Shown: positions 44,393-58,262 of the stretch, piece after piece
Layout of the letters: the number at the start of each line of letters is the position of its first letter
How positions within the stretch are numbered: position 1 is the first letter of the stretch
Assembly: GCF_029784165.1 (NCBI RefSeq)
Contig: NC_073696.1
Location: 267,560,760-267,624,759 of the forward strand
Direction of reading: 5' to 3'
DNA: 64,000 nucleotides
From: Wyeomyia smithii
Lineage: Eukaryota; Arthropoda; Insecta; Diptera; Culicidae
Notes under the pieces: generated by a model
What the model was told of the DNA's origin: nothing
The model's database searches: none
The model's input: only the letters and a program-made list of their open reading frames with translations
Program-made: the position numbers and the translations under genes

Positions 44393-47300
44393 TCAACTAA
44401 AGAATGTACTTTGAGTTTTTAAAAATCATGGCACAGATGGATTTTTTTAACGCAAATTTTCCGAATATTTATAATAAATGAATCACATTTTTATTCGGAA
44501 ATGAAATTTATAAACTATTTTCATCCTCTTATAAGATTATATTAAATGTTTTGCCGATTGACTCTAGTCCATTCTGGAGAATATAGATTTCTACTCATTG
44601 ATGTGACATGCGACATGCCATTTAAATAAAAATAAGCTGAATAAGGTTAATTAAAATCAGGTTAGCTTCTAGAGCAACGAATAATGCGATTGTAAGAGGT
44701 ACCGGTATATACCACTATTGATATACCATTGTATATCAATAGTGTCTTACCTCTAGCGTTCGTTCATATATGGAAACATTTGTATAATACATAACGCGCT
44801 CAGGGGAGAGGTGGAGGAAAGGTATCCAGCGAAGTGTTACACTGCATAAGACCACCATGCAAATTTGCGTTACTTAGTTGATGGGGTTTTGAAAATTGCC
44901 AAATTTCACGTTACGTAATATACGAATATTCTTTAAAAGGACTCTAAACGAGATGGTAATTAAAGACTTGAAACAAAAGATGCGATTCTCACTTTATGTA
45001 ACTCGTGTTAATAATCTGATTATTTTCACAGTTAAAAGGAGTAGATTACTGAAAAACAATAAAGGAACAGTTCTACAATCATCTATGCCGGTATCTGAGT
45101 AAGCTGTTTGAAGAATGCTAGGGGCAAGACACTGCGTAACCCAATAGGTGATTAGTAATCCCAACAAAAAGAAACAACCGGTGTCATCTTGCAACCTGGA
45201 TAGCTCAACCCAACGCGTGAAAGTCCTTCACTAGTTGGGCTACGAATTTAGTGCAACGAGCGAAATTCGATTGTATTCATTGTTACTAAGTGTTTATCGT
45301 TGCATTTTCAGACACTCCTCTAGTTACATCAAAACTCTTTGAAGTCATATTATCGTTGTTGTGATGTTGGTGTATAGAAACATAGTAAAACGATATGTCA
45401 AAAGTACAACCGGCTATATTGCAAAAAAAATTCCAAAGACTAAGGTTGTTTATTGAAACAACCGATGACCAAAATTCATCACATCTTATAATATACTATT
45501 TCGATGCATTCAAATTATAAATCCGGTAAAGCTACATACCTTTCTACTGATATTCATTCATTTTAGAAGCAATTCACAACTTGAAACACATGAATTTGCG
45601 ATTTTCATTTGCTTAGTTAATAAGAATCTACTAACAAGTAGAAAAAGTTATTTGCTGTCGCTTGGTAATGCCTCGTCTTCAACTGTACAAAATAAAAAAA
45701 CGCTTCTCCGCTCGTGCCTACTTGTTGATCAAACCGTTTCACCATGTCCTATACGCTATGGTTGGGAAGTTAATGTGATAAATAAATGATAGATATTAAT
45801 ATATATATCAACCATTACCGAAATATTTTTCATGAAATAAAGTTGTCAAGCCCCTAGAAATAATGTGTTTTCCTTCTTACAGATGCTTAGCAGGGTTAAC
45901 CTGTAGTGTTTTTGTCGACAGATTTATACCAGTGTGTTTGATTGATTTCGATAAAAGTAGTATAAATTTTGTTTATTTTCCGTGTAAAAAGCATTCTTTC
46001 CACCCCTAGGGAGCGCTGCAAAATTCACTGAGCACTTAGCAGTTTTCGTATCACAGATGACCTTCCGTTCTGTGATACCAACCTAACCTCAAACAGTGTT
46101 GCCGATTTTTACTAACATTTCTTGCTTTGAAATATTATGATTCATAAACAACATCAAGAATATTTGACAAAACAACAAGTTTCGAAAGCGGCATTCAATA
46201 AACACGAATAGCTAAACGAGTGGAGAGTAAGGTTGCTTCAAGAGTTGAGAGTCAAGAAGTTCCTTGGAACGACAAAGACGAAAATGGTATGGAAAAAGTC
46301 CACAATTTGGTTCCATTTATCACTCATTCAGTATAACTTATAGATTCGATAACGATGGAAGTGATAGAATGATTACTTCAATTATACTAAATAATTTCGA
46401 ATTACTATCATTGACGTTTAACAAAGTTTACTTGTCAAAGGTGAAGAATAGACAGTTTCGTGTGAATTACAACCACAGCATAAGCACTGTGATACTTCGA
46501 GAAACTAAACCGCAGACTTAGCCAACCATTCACACAGTAGATGACGCGTGTAAATTTCATCGCAGAAAAAGCAAATAAAAGCGAAACGTTTTGCATTGAC
46601 CGGCCCGCGGAGAACCAGGATAAAGTGTATCACTTACGTGCGTCGGATCGTACCACGATGTAGTCAGTCGTGTGATTCTAACAATGCGAGACTGTGGGAT
46701 ACAATTTTAGAACAGGATGCCTTGAAAAACCCGACATCTAGTTAGCAGGTTCCATCAAATCCGTCGACACTGAAGTTGACAAGCAGTAGGTGAGGTCGGA
46801 AAACGACTTGAAAGAAAAACGTGTCGTACGGCGAAATTAAGTTTCAGGTCCACATACCACCGAAAGTGATAGTTTGTGTAGGGGAAAACAAGTCGGCGTT
46901 TTACCTTTTCTTTTGTTTTCGTAGTGAGCATTAAATTTAAAGTAGCTGAGGAGGGTAATTTTAGAATAAAGCGCTCACATTCAAGTGTGAAATCTTCGAA
47001 TCAAGAACTCTCACCAGAAAAGATTCAATGGTTTGTGTTGACATGCTTTTGCTTTAGTATCCCCCCTTCTCAAATCCCCCTGCGGATGTTGGAGCGATAT
47101 GACTCACGCAGTTTTCCAGCGTAAACTATCTTTCGTTCGGCCTCAGACAGGAGATTCGATACCTAAACATTCTTAAGATTGATGGTTGCAACCGCAGCAG
47201 CATCATTTTCAGTTTTCCACCACCCTGCGTGCAGTGCTTGGGCCGGTTGCGTACGTGATGCGCACGTACGACTCGAATTCCAAAAGATGCAAAGAGGAAA

Positions 47301-48454
47301 ACCAATTCATGGGATGAAATTAACGCAGTATAGTAGAGAACGTTTTCCATCGTTCCTCACGTTTACGGTGGAATTTTATTTTTAAAACCGGCCTCCTCAC
47401 TTTGGGGAGCGACTCTCGTACCACCTAGCCATTGAACTGAGATGAAAAGCAACCGGATGTCGGGAGAATTTCTTCTTGGTTACTATGGGCGATAATCAAC
47501 ACTCCACGGTTAACGACGGACATCAAAGTGGCCATTGAAACCGGAGCAATGTTTTGACTAGGATTAGTGCTAATTAATGATTATTTTACTTTCCGACGCT
47601 TCCAAAAGGAATCAAGAAAATGGAACAATTTAAAGAAAACAAAAAGAAAAAAACAAAAGCATCTGCTTTGTCTCAAAAAACGCGATCAAAATTCGTTCAT
47701 ATTTCTGCCGTACGAGTATCTAGGACGATTTTTTTTCTCTTCCCATAAACATTTCACATCAGTGTGGTAACATTTGTCATTGTCAGAATCACGCTTTTCA
47801 GACGGATGCTAAATTTTCGTACATTTTTCTAGTCATTACGTGCACCGCACACTTTGTTTATGTACTGTTCGTTTTCGCAAGCTTTAAAAAATCTATCTTT
47901 CCAGACGCTTGCGGAAAATAATTCCATACTTCGATATGGGGCGCAACCGGTTGAGAGAAGACCACACGAGGCGAATTTTTTGTAGCCTTGAAGAGACGAT
48001 AAATGCGGGTATGTCGGGGATATTTCCGGTGAATTTAGTTATTTTTAATGAACTCGTCTTATGCCCCGGCTTGAGTTCAATTTAACTGAACTGTGATTGA
48101 ATTAAAGGTCGAGGTTAAAAAAGGGTAATCTTTTAATTTTGTTTCAGTATTGATACAGTGTCAGTGAAAGAATAAATTATGGTTCCGAATTAGAAACAAA
48201 TATTTTTTTTGCAACTCCCGAACCCAGATGTCAGCAAGATATAGTTGCGATACTCAAATCTATTTTAATAAAAAGATTTTCGAAGCTTTCTAGAGGCCAA
48301 AATCGGCCAGTTTTTGAAAACTTCTGAAAGCGAATCGTTTTCAGCACTTCTTACGAGGAAGAAAGGAAAGCCAAGAGAAATAATTTTAAAGAAAAAATTG
48401 GAAAAGAAGCGAATCTTTTTCGGTTGTCACTAGTAAGGTGCGTTATTAAATGTC
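44393..48454. other. Intergenic, no gene recognised
   Basis: About 4 kb of AT-rich sequence with only short frames. A perfect 14-bp hairpin lies at 44713-44744. Slightly GC-richer DNA at 46560-47300 has no recognisable coding content. Confidence 0.4.
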
Positions 48455-48712
48455 GTATGAAATGTGAATTTTTTTTTTTATTTTTTTTTTTAAGGGGGGA
48501 TTTGTTAGTAGCTTAAGTATTTATGGTAAATATTAGTAAATAATGAGTATGTGTGTCCAATCACAAATGGTGACTTCTCAACACTGTTAGAAATTTGTAA
48601 TTTTAATTGTTAGGATTTGTTTGCTTTCGCAATTAGGACTTATCATTCGTAGGGATTTAAACCTACTTGTCAGAAAAGGGGAAGTAAACTTACAACTAAC
48701 TTAATTGCTAAC

Positions 48713-51372
48713 TTATTGGCTATAAAGAGAGCTTATCGTAGCAATTGAGGATTGCAACGATTTTTGTCGAAAATTGTTAATAATTTTATTTGACATAGCT
48801 TCTAATGGTTCAACACCAGTAAGTCTATGTAATTCGAGTGTACCAAACCAAGGAGGACGCTTCAAAATCATTTTCAGAATTTTATTCTGAATCCTTTGGA
48901 GCGTTTTCTTCCTTGTTGAACAGCAACTTGACCAGATCGGTACAGCATAAAGCATTGCTGGTCTAAAAATTTGTTTGTAAATCAAAAGTTTGTTCTTTAA
49001 ACAAAGTTTAGAATTCCTGTTAATGAGAGGATATAAACATCTCGTATATTTGATGCACTTGGCTTGTATACTCTCAATGTGCTCTTTGAAAATAAGTTTT
49101 TTATCATAAATTAGTCCCAAGTACTTAACCTTGTCGGACCAACTTAAAATAACCCCATTCATCTTGACAACGTGATTATTGTTTGGCTTGAGGAAAGAAG
49201 CCCTAGGCTTATGCGGAAAAATTATCATTTGAGTTTAAGAAGCATTGGGAGAGATTTTCCACTTTTGCAAGTAAGAAGAGAAAATATCTAAACTTTTCTG
49301 CAATCGACTGCATATGACACGAACACTTTTTCCTTTTACGGAAATGCTTGTGTCATCGCAGAACAATGACTTTGTGCATCCTGGAGGCAAATCAGGATGA
49401 TCTGAAGTGAATATGTTGTACAGGACTGGACCTAAGACTGAACCTTGAGGTACACCTGCTCTGACAGGAAATCTATCAGATTTTGAATTCTGATAGACAA
49501 CCTGCAGAGTTCGATCAGTAAGATAATTTTTAAAAATTTTGATTAGGAAAATTGGAAAATTAAAAGTTTGCAATTTCACAATCAAACCTTTATGCCAAAC
49601 ACTGTCGAATGCTTTTTCTATGTCTAAAAGAGCAGCTCCAGTGGAATAACCTTCAGATTTGTTAGCTCGTATCATATTAGTAACTCTGAGCAATTGATGA
49701 GTTGTGGAATGCCCATGGCGAAATCCAAACTGTTCATTTGCAAAAATTGAATTTTCGTTGATGTGTGACATCATTCTGTTAAGAATAATTCTCTCAAACA
49801 GTTTACTTATTGAAGAAAGCAAACTGATTGGTCGTTAACTTGAAACTTCAGCTGGGTTCTTATCCGGTTTTAAAATGGGGGTAATTTTTGCATTTTTCCA
49901 TAATTTGGGAAAATGTGCAATTTTGAAGCAGCAATTGAAGATTTTCACTAAAAAATCCATTGTGCTCTCAGGGAGATGTTTGATTAGTATATTAAAGATT
50001 CCATCGTCACCAGGTGCTTTCATATTTTTGAAATTTTTAATAATTGATTTAATCTCATTCAAGTTAGTTTCAATTATTTCTGCAGGTAAAAAATTCTGGG
50101 AAGAAATTAAATCAAATTGACGTGTGACTTCATTTTCAATTGGACTCACAAAATTCAAATTTGAGTTATGAACACTCTCAAACTGCTGAGCAAGTCTTTG
50201 AGCCTTTTGTTCATTGGATACAAGAAAACGTTCACCATCTTTTAAAACTGGAATAGGCTTTGAAGGTTTCTTAAGAATCTTCGACAGCTTCCAAAATGGT
50301 TTTGAATATGGTTTCAATTTTTCAACTTTAGTCTCAAAATTTTGATTTCTCAGAAGAGTAAATCTATGTTTAATCTCTTTCTGTAAATCTTTATAAATAG
50401 TTTTAAAAACAGGGTCACGAGAACGTTGATATTGACGTCTGCGGACATTTTTCAAACGAATTAGAAGTTGAAGATTTTCGTCAATTATTGGTGAATCAAA
50501 TTTCACTTGAGCCTTTGGAACAGAATAATTCCTGGCATCAACAATTGCACATTTTAATGCTTCCAAAGCGGAATCAATATGCACTTCGTTTTGCAAATCA
50601 AGCTCATTATTGAAATTTCTCTCAATATAATTTTTGTATCTTTCCCAATTAGCTTTGTTATAATTAAAAACAGAGCTCATAGGGTTTAAAACTGATTCAT
50701 GTGATAAAGAAAAAGTTATTGGAAGATGGTCAGAATCAAAGTCAGCATGTGTGATCAAATCACTACATACATGACTTTGATCTGTCAGCACCAAATCAAT
50801 TGTTGAAGGGTTTCTTACAGAAGAAAAGCATGTAGGACTATTCGGAGACAAATAGAATAGTATCCTGAAGAACAATCATTGAATAAAATTTTGCCATTGG
50901 AATTACTTTGAGAATTATTCCATGAACGATGTTTAGCGTTAAAATCGCCGATTATGAAAAATTTCGAATGATTTCTGGTGAGTTTTTGTAAATCACCTTT
51001 AAAATAATTTTTGAGCTCGCGTGTGCATTGAAATGGTAAATATGCTGCGGCAATAAATAAAATCCCAAGTTCAGTTTGAACTTCAATTCCCAAAGTTTCA
51101 ATAACTTTCGTCTCAAGATGGGGAAGAGCACGATGTTTGATTCGGCGATGAATAACAATTGCAACTCCACCGCCGAAACCCTGAATCCTATCATATCTAT
51201 GAACCACGTAATTGGGATCATATTTTAATTTTATGTTAGGTTTCAAAAATGTTTCAGTAATAATTGCAATATGCACATTATTTACTGTTAAAAAATTAAA
51301 AAGCTCATTCTCATTGGCCTTCAATGAGCGAGCATTCCAATTTAATATTTTAATTGTTTTATTTAAAATCAT
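48713..51372 (-). pseudogene. LINE ORF2 (AP endonuclease + reverse transcriptase), broken
   Basis: ATG at 51372. The AP endonuclease comes first (LNWNARSL, ITETFLKP, IGDFNAKHRSWN, then SDHLPITFS after a frameshift near 50865). The RT follows: FKNMKAPGDDGIFN, LLSSISKLFERII, NEQFGFRHGHST, LLDIEKAFDSVWH, AGVPQGSVLGPVLYNIF and FCDD in place of the usual FADD. A conserved C-terminal segment has PIWSSCC and RPPWFGTLELHRLTGVE. In-frame stops lie at 49835-49837 and 49235-49237. Both catalytic Asp residues remain; the preceding Ala is Cys. Confidence 0.92.
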
Positions 51373-52680
51373 TGCTAAATTTTAAATTAGAAACAATTTT
51401 AATAGTAAAATTTGTGCCTATTTGAATGGCTTCAAACATTGATTTTGCCTGCAACATGGCGTTCATAAGATCGAACATTGCCTGTTGCAAAAAAGAAAGT
51501 TTACCTGCCGTAATAGGCCCCGGGCAGTTGACATTAGAAAAAATATTTTCGGCAGCAAATTAGTTGGAGTAATAGGTGTACAATTATTTTCTAGCGTGTT
51601 TTGCTTACCCATATTAACGGTCATTTTCGAACTACCAACACTAGGCGGTATAATGTTCGAACTACCTGTAACCTGTGCATAAGTTAAACGGGTATGCAAA
51701 GGAGTAGGTAAACTATGAGTCACTGGTACGCTTGGAGAATTTTGTTTTGAAGTTGGTTTTAATTGAGAAATTGAATTTTGTTTACCTTGCCTTGCCTTAA
51801 CAATTGCTAAACGGACTGGGCATTGATAAAAATTTGACATATGGTTGCCGTTACAATTCGCACAGCGAAAATTTTTACTCTCTTTCACAGGACATGTGTC
51901 CTTTTTGTGAGAAGAGTCTCCACAATTAAGACATTTTTGGTCCATGTTACAGAATTTGGAACCATGGCCATAACGTTGGCAAGTACGGCATTGGGTGATA
52001 TGCTTTTCACCTCCGCCATACTTCCTATAAATTTCCCACTTTACACGCACATTATACAAAGCATGTGCTTTTTCAAAAAATTTTAAGTTGTTAACCTCAT
52101 TGCGGTTAAAATGAATTAAATAATTAACAAGGGAAATTCCAGTTCGCTGACTGTTTTCGCCTCGTGATTTTTGTTTCATTAGAATTAATTGGGTAGGGGC
52201 TATGCCAAGTAATTCTGTTAAAGTAAGTTTGATCTCATCAACGGTTTGATCGTTGGTGAGACCTTTCAAGACAACCTTGAACGGCTTGGCGTTCTTGGTG
52301 TCATATGTAAAAAAATTGTACATCTTGTCAGTTAAATACTGAACAAGACGATCACGACCCTTTACTGAGTCGGCTAATAAGCGGCATTCACCTCTACGGC
52401 CAATTTGATAGGTAACTTTAACGTCAGAAACAAACGTTGGAAGTTCCTTTTTGAATATATTAAATTCAGAAGAAATAGTTACCACAATAGGTGGAACTTT
52501 CTCCTTTTTTAAAGATTTTATATTTCGTATAGTTTCATTATTGGTAACTTCCATTTCACCAGCTTCTTGCTCAGGCAAAATATCAAAAGGATTGTCACTA
52601 CAGACACTCGATGTGTCAGAAAGAGATGCCTCTCTTTTCCTCCCCACAGCGATGCGAGGTTTCTTTTTCCGTCCAGCCAT
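51359..52680 (-). pseudogene. LINE ORF1 (nucleic-acid-binding, CCHC zinc knuckles), one frameshift
   Basis: ATG at 52680. The N-terminus is basic (MAGRKKKPRIAVGRKR), followed by an RRM/PRE_C2HC-like middle (FKVVLKGLTND, then RTGISLVNYLIHFNR). Three cysteine clusters follow (CRTCQRYGHGSKFC, CLNCGDSSHKKDTC, CANCNGNHMSNFYQC). A shift in a T-run near 51545 moves the frame, so the continuous frame ends at 51463. The original end (ITAGKLSFLQQAMFDLMNAM) reads in another frame to TAA at 51359. That stop overlaps the ORF2 start by 14 nt. The product coats LINE RNA in this family. Confidence 0.9.
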
Positions 52681-52898
52681 TTCAGGTGATACGAAAAAAG
52701 TTAAAACAAATGTTAAATTCAAAAGTAGGTAGTCTTGAGAAAGACTGATGGGAAATAACTTTCAGGTAGTCTTTAAAAGACACACTGACAAAACACAAAC
52801 TTTGAAGCTATAGGCAGTCAAAGACCAGTCCACAAGCAACCGAAAAAACGTCTGATCTGTAGGACAGTTCAAGACGCACTGATGTATGAAATGTGAAT

Positions 52899-55240
52899 GA
52901 TTATCAATTCAATACGGCTACCAGATCGAATATATGGACAGCTCTGGCACATTGTCAAATATTCGGTTCAGTGTGCTGATTCCATGTTCCAAGGTTTAAT
53001 CTGAAAGGGTAACTATGATTTTTTCGAATTAATTTCTATTTTTATGACGACTTTCTACACATCAACATTAAAGTTTATTAGAGCAGACAGTATATGTAGT
53101 TAGCGAAGCTACTAAAAGTAATTATTGTAATTTTTTGGATCTAGTGCAATATCAACAGGATGCAATCCTGATCCTTATTTCTATATGCACCCTCACAGAA
53201 AATTGTCATCCCGAAACAGGATCCGACAAATCCTTTGTTTTGTTTAAGCATATTATTATACTTCTTTGCGTTTACTTTCGATGCTATCTGCAAGCATTTT
53301 CTAACGAGTCTCTTCCTGTCCTTGAACCCGCATCAAGAAGAAGTGTAAATCCTGCCTCCTGTCAATCCCTTTTCTTCTGAATACATCATCCGTACAAGCG
53401 CATGTTCGCGATGAATCATTCCCTCGCTTTCGAGGTGATCCTTTTTCTTGTTGTTGTACAACAAGGAGCAGCACCTTATCGCACTAAGGAAAATCTCCTA
53501 GGGATGGAATTACGCACTGATTCACACACTACACGCAAATGTTAGCGTTCTAATAACGCACATTTTAAAGTTAGGGTTTTTATCACTATAAAAAATATCA
53601 CTCGACACTTTATTGACGACATTCAGCCGCCTGCAGCAGCTGCGTCGTTTGTTGATATACGCAGAATTCGCACTGTGGTCACATTCTCGCCACTGACTAG
53701 ACGGGAGCGTCAGGAATTTAGTTTTCACAGCACTTATCCGAATGGACTTTGAAAACCTCACCCGCTGCACAGTTCGAAAGCGCGCAAATTTTTGGCACCT
53801 TAATCCAAGATTATTTATAATCCTGCCTGTCCGTGTTTCACGGCACACTGCAAAAATAATGTACAAAACTCGCGTCTCCCTGGCCAGATACCAGCCGATA
53901 CGGTGCTTCTTCCTCAATGGGTGGTTCGTGTGGTGCTGTCGAGATGCTGATTGTGGTGTGTGACGATATTTCCCATCCCGTCCCACAAACACCAACAGTA
54001 GCAGCAGGGGAGATTAAAAAACAACCATGCGCATGCTCCGCGGAAGCTGCGATGGCCGAACAAACCGCGCGGAGCAATCTGATCGAAAATCCTTGTATTC
54101 TTCGCGAGTTTACCGATTAAACTTAGACGAAAGGACAAACCCAAAAAGGAATGGAAGACTGGAACACTTCAAGGCACTTTTCCCGGATCTAAACACTAAA
54201 CACAATTGTGCTAATCAAAGCAAGCGCAACGGCTTTTTTCTTGAAACGGAAATAAAGTGCGAAGCGCGAATTCAAATAAGAGTTTGCGATCCACCCGACG
54301 GAAGTCTCAATACGATACTGACTCTGACTCGACTGACTGACTGGGCTGGGAGAGAACATTCTGATGCGAAGATTCGGTTCTCTCCTATCGCTTTTGACAG
54401 GGCGCTCTGTGTTTGTGTGTGGTGATTTCTGGTTGTTTTCCTAGCAGATGTTGCTGTTGTCGGCATATGGAGAAAGGCATTTTTATCCTGGTTGAAAATT
54501 CTTTCAGTTGTTTCTCTAGTAAGCTTCAATTAAAATTTTATTTTCTTAGAACATATCAGGAGAAACAGCCACTAGGTCATAAACTGCACCCGACACCTTA
54601 GAAGATAGGGCAATTGCAATTTTTGTTCGCACTCGCACTAAGTGCGGTGTGTTCAGTCGTTAAATCTGTATACGATCTACCTACAGTGACATCGACTACC
54701 AAGGGTGCCGGGTTGGACCAGAGGAGCTACCATCATTGCACTCAATGGGCCGTGGATTTGTCGGCATGCAACATATGTTAGCATTATCGAGTCTCTTATT
54801 CTCTCTTTCATTACACGCGCGCTCGTCTCTTCTTCCGTTACGGTGTTGTAGAACTAGTCGGGAGAAAAAAGACGAGGGGTCCAGTATAAGAAGTTTTCGC
54901 ATGACTAGCAATTTCGCAGCATATTTTAAATGTTTTCCGTAAGCTATTTCGGGCTGTTTTTTTAAAGATGCATTATTTCAGAAAATTGGCATTTATCAAA
55001 AACAAAATTCATTGTATCGTGTTGTATTCCATCGTAGATCGCTAAATGAGCGATAAACAAGTGCGAAACTGCCCAGAAAAGTGCACTTTTGCATTGATGG
55101 TTTTAATGCCTTTGGCGCACTTATTTGCGTACTTAATTTGCATACTTTTCGTAGAATATACTAGCACGATTCAACGTAAAACGTTTATTCAGAGTTCTCG
55201 CTCTCCTGAGTGGGTGCACTTTTTTTTGTTGTGGAATTAG
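52899..55240. other. Intergenic with GC-rich patch at 53.6-54.4 kb
   Basis: The patch has CpG-rich DNA and overlapping open frames on both strands (for example 53522-53995 on the minus strand, 157 codons). A TATA-like ACTATAAAAAATA lies near 53585. It looks more like a promoter/5' UTR region than a coding exon. No family recognised. Confidence 0.3.
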
Positions 55241-55249
55241 ACTACTGCG

Positions 55250-56160
55250 TCCATTAATTAGAACTCATGCAAGATATTTCCATTGCTATAACCGCCATTA
55301 AAGATCACTATTCACCTATTATTGATCGAGGAATTGATCGTTACCTTGACACGCTCCTAGTCAGGTAAGAATGTGCTTCATAAAGTCAATTACCTGCCCG
55401 GATTAGCAGACCAAATTTCACTAAGTTGTAAGCATCCCTTGAATAAAAATGATTCTGCTCATCCCTAGGTTTCCATGCTACAAAAGTGGCAAGTTTCATT
55501 CTGAATTCGACCATTGTTCTTGAGAGGATTCTTACTCGGACAGTGCCCAGTTATAAGTCCTATGTAGGTACAAAGAGCTCACCTGTTAAGCTCCAAGATC
55601 TTTCTAGTAATTTTTTGCTTCTGACGTCATTACTTTTTTGACTGGTGACATCCTCTGACTGCCATCCAGTTTGCTGTCACTTGCTCTTCTTTCCAGTTTG
55701 CAAGTTCGATCTTTATTGTACAAAGGGTTCCGAACCAATTAACTGCGTGTTTGAAACTTGTTTAACCAATTCTTCTGCTTCTCCGTTTGCCTTTAATGCC
55801 TTGGAACCCAGTACAAATTGACAGAGGTAATACGACACAGTCTCCGCAGTAAGCGAACGTACTCCCAGACAATTTTTCTAGTGCAGTTGTGGGCACATAG
55901 AGCATTTAGTACCACTTGATTCTTAGCTAAAATGCAAACATTCGCATGGTAATATTTTGTCTTCAAGTAAACGTTAACACATTCTATTGTAGCGTAATTC
56001 TCTGCTTGGACTGTTGGCTAATTACCTATTGCCACTAATATATGTACTCCAGAACCAAAGATTCCCGCACCAGTTTTGAACCGATATTTGATTCATCCGT
56101 GAAGAATACCTTTGACCCCTGACGAATCATGTAAACTCCTCAATCACTCGGGACGCGATG
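55250..56160 (-). pseudogene. LINE-derived RNase H-region relic
   Basis: Minus-strand fragments in several frames read like the RNase H and C-terminal region of an I/R1-type LINE: YRFKTGAGIFGSGVHIS (about 56090), VLGSKALKANGEAEELVKQ (about 55800), IGSEPFVQ and LATFVAWKPRDEQNHFYS (about 55480). Many stops. The clade is uncertain. Confidence 0.5.
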
Positions 56161-56626
56161 TTTAACGCACATTGTAGGGAATATCGCGTTATCCATAGGT
56201 TTAATTTAGTCTCCGCTCTTAATCATCACTGGCCTTCTTTAAAAGTATTGCAGATGACCCTCAGATGCAGCGTCGCCAGAATTATTTCGTTAAAATCCGT
56301 AGATTCTACGGATTTCCCCTCTTTCCCCTCTCTGCTCAGATGACTAGCAAGATCAGCCGGTAAGATATTTTTAAGACTTTTGAGCCGCAGAGTACTCCTT
56401 TCTGCTTCTAATTGCACAAATTCTTTTTACACCAGAAATTGGGTATGTTTGAGGCATGTGACTTTTTTTCCGAGACTACATTACTCCTCCTTAAAAACAT
56501 TCTTTCGTAGCTCTTACAGTAATGGATGGGCCCCCCAGCTACGAAGAGATTTCTCGTTGTGCGAGCACAGTGTGAATCCAGTTGACTTTGCATGTGTTAT
56601 ACGTCCTCTTCGCACTCGCTACCGAG

Positions 56627-58262
56627 AAGAGATGGTCGGATACGGGTATTTTTACCCAAAACCCGTACCCGACGGGTTCGGGTCGGGTTTCGGGTAACGC
56701 CAAAAATCATTTTACGGGTTCGGGTCGGGTACGGGTTTGAAAAATTCTCAATTGGTTGGGTACGGGTCGGGTACTGTTAATTCAATTTTCGTGCATTATG
56801 AGAATTTAATTTTTATCATTTCAAGCCTGGGTGTTTTCTTAATGTCGATAATCGGTAAGATCGGAGAAAAAATCGCACATCCTCACTCAACGAGAGATCG
56901 CCCAATACCTATCCTGACAGTTGTCGGCAGTCTATGCACCAAGGGAATGACATCATGCTATCGCTTTCTAATGTTAGATTGAATAGTTCTTCCTGCAACG
57001 GTTTTAATTTAAATGGAATTTTTGTCGGGCTTTTTTTATAACTGTCAGGAAAATCGCGGAGCATTGCACAGTGGGGCGACATAATACAAATGCTTGTCAA
57101 GTAAATAAAGTGTCGATAAATACGACAAAAATATGGTATTTACTTAATTTTGGGGTGCTGAACACGAATCTCCATTCCACTTTTTATTTGGGGACGTTCA
57201 CTAACCACGTGACTTAATTTCTCATGATTTTTTAGCACTTTTCCCTCACTTTTTTATTAAACAAAATTATATGATCTTTAACCACAAGCAACGCCACAGG
57301 GCGTCCTCTTTACAAAAAGAGATTACGTAGTTTTTGCACAACTTCTCAAATCAACCAAATTTCGCAAAAAAAAAATTTGTTTTTATAAAAATTAAAACAA
57401 TATTATATATTATAATAGGTAATAAAAACTAGCTACAAATCAACTTTTTCTTCGAGGCCAAAAAAAAACCAAGCTATCATTGAAGCTGCAGAGCGTTTCA
57501 AAGTAACGATTTTTTTTTTAAATATGTCAAAAAACGTCAGTATGCTTTGAAAAGTTTGTTTGTCTGTTTTGATGGCCAGCGCTTTCACACTGTGCATTGA
57601 GATGTTTAGTACGAAACAAATATATGAGATTTGACAGCGATAGCATAGTCTTGGTTTGTACTGTAACCAAGGATGCCGCATGTGCAGAAATATGTTTTTT
57701 ACCGATATTAAGAGTTTATCAATGACACCGAATCTATACTCAAAATTACAGGTTTTTGGCAAATGCAGTGAAATTTTCTCAAGTTATAAACTATATTAAT
57801 TTTGACCTTTCAAAATTCGTTTGACCCTTTAATGAGTTTATAAAACTCGTCGTTTATTTCAAACTTTACCAGACATACACTTTTCATAGTGGACCGATTC
57901 CTTATAGTGGACCACCCGCCTGAAACTCTGGGTTTATAATCATTCGTTCACACGCACACTCGGTTCTAGCCTAACTCCGGACATCATCTCGAGAGGTCAC
58001 ATATGACAATCAGTGCATGAAATGTGCGAGGTACCCAGGCAATTTGAAATAAAAAATTAAAAAAAATCCAGGACGGGTACCGGCAATTTCGGCGTTTTTT
58101 CTATCGGGTACGGGTAGTTGGAATAGATATTTTTCGGGTTAGGGTCGGGTACGGGTATTTTAAACAAACCAGACTTCGGGTTCGGGTCGGGTCGGGTACG
58201 GGTTTGAAAATTTTCGTTGAGTCGGGTACGGGTAACAAATTTCCCATACCCAACTATCTCTA
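56627..58262. mobile_element. 1.64-kb hAT-like element with G-rich subterminal repeats
   Basis: Exact 8-bp duplications CTACCGAG flank it (56619-56626 and 58263-58270). Termini are AAGAGATGGTCGGATACGGG and, on the complement at the right, TAGAGATAGTTGGGTATGGG. Both ends carry many CGGGT, CGGGTTCGGG and CGGGTACGGG units (56640-56780 and 58070-58245), G-rich on the plus strand at both ends. The interior is AT-rich with no transposase. Confidence 0.85.

Larger units (their letters stand above)
48470..52883 (-). mobile_element. Near full-length Jockey-clade LINE (Juan-like), 4.4 kb
   Basis: The element lies between perfect 15-bp duplications GTATGAAATGTGAAT (48455-48469 and 52884-52898). On the minus strand it has a 5' UTR of about 200 bp, ORF1 (52680-51359), ORF2 (51372-48713), a short 3' UTR and an A-rich tail (48470-48492). 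Organisation and motifs are those of the Jockey clade, close in style to mosquito Juan elements. Frameshifts in both ORFs and two stops in ORF2 make it inactive. Confidence 0.93.

Noticed and set aside
53522..53995. 157-codon minus-strand frame as a gene
   Set aside because: Composition is that of a CpG-rich noncoding patch, frames are open on both strands, and no domain or splice structure supports it.
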